Below, one piece after another: positions 5,618-5,625 of a stretch of DNA of 5,625 bases. This DNA is from JAAZNO01 sp012798275 (GTDB taxonomy: Bacteria; Chloroflexota; Anaerolineae; B4-G1; SLSP01): NCBI GenBank assembly GCA_035347995.1, contig DAOPQD010000144.1, positions 1 to 5,625 on the forward strand, given 5' to 3'. The position numbers and the translations under genes were made by a program. Numbering within the stretch: the first letter of the stretch is position 1; every line of letters begins with the position of its first letter. The notes under the pieces are model-generated. The model saw only the letters and a program-made list of their open reading frames with translations, made no database searches and was not told where the DNA came from.

Positions 5618-5625
5618 CGGTCATT
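5582..5625 (+). CDS. Possible start of an unrecognised gene, cut by the window edge
   Basis: An ATG at 5582 lies 5 bases after AAGGAG (5571-5576) and opens a frame that stays open for the 14 codons available, MCWRTSSKNENVRS. I do not recognise the protein. In favour of coding are the well-placed ribosome binding site and the silent-type differences from the related segment at 3723-3758. Against it are the very short visible length and the fact that the ribosome binding site and first codons belong to a repeated element, so this may be only another repeat copy. Confidence 0.35.
   Translation, partial: MCWRTSSKNENVRS

Noticed and set aside
1..5625. CRISPR array, tRNA, rRNA, insertion sequence or phage genes
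   Set aside because: I see no regularly spaced long direct repeats, no tRNA-like cloverleaf, no rRNA sequence and no transposase or phage protein on either strand.

Overview
The window reads as a piece of a moderately GC-rich bacterial chromosome. It holds four complete genes, all on the + strand: a cytoplasmic family GH13 alpha-glucan hydrolase (65-1504), then the Hsp70 chaperone set dnaK (1708-3624), grpE (3826-4470) and dnaJ (4495-5466). What may be the start of a fifth gene is cut by the right edge (5582 onward). No phylogenetic marker is present. The zinc-finger-free J-protein coded next to dnaK-grpE, the stand-alone GH13 catalytic protein and the repeat-rich intergenic DNA would fit a Chloroflexota-type bacterium, but this is a tentative inference.

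Layout. Bases 1-64 carry a short degenerate tandem repeat (ATTCGTG units) and the ribosome binding site of the GH13 gene. The 203-base gap 1505-1707 separates carbohydrate metabolism from the chaperone genes and probably holds the dnaK promoter. I see no CIRCE or HAIR heat-shock operator in it. The 201-base gap between dnaK and grpE holds a GC-rich hairpin and one copy of a composite repeat. grpE and dnaJ are only 24 bases apart and are surely co-transcribed. The gap after dnaJ holds further copies of the composite repeat and runs into a Shine-Dalgarno site plus ATG at the right edge.

How the genes work together. DnaK binds and releases unfolded polypeptides in an ATP cycle. The J-protein stimulates ATP hydrolysis and delivers substrate, and GrpE exchanges ADP for ATP. 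The three form one functional machine, although the J-protein is class B (no zinc finger). The GH13 enzyme has no evident link to them and probably trims maltodextrins or cyclodextrins inside the cell.

The most unusual content is intergenic. A heptamer tandem repeat (GTGAGTN) sits inside a hairpin-plus-T-run element that abuts an AGGAG ribosome binding site both before grpE and before the right-edge ORF. An adjoining 46-base segment occurs in two copies, one of which looks like the start of a small ORF whose ATG has become ATC. I see no large undescribed system here.
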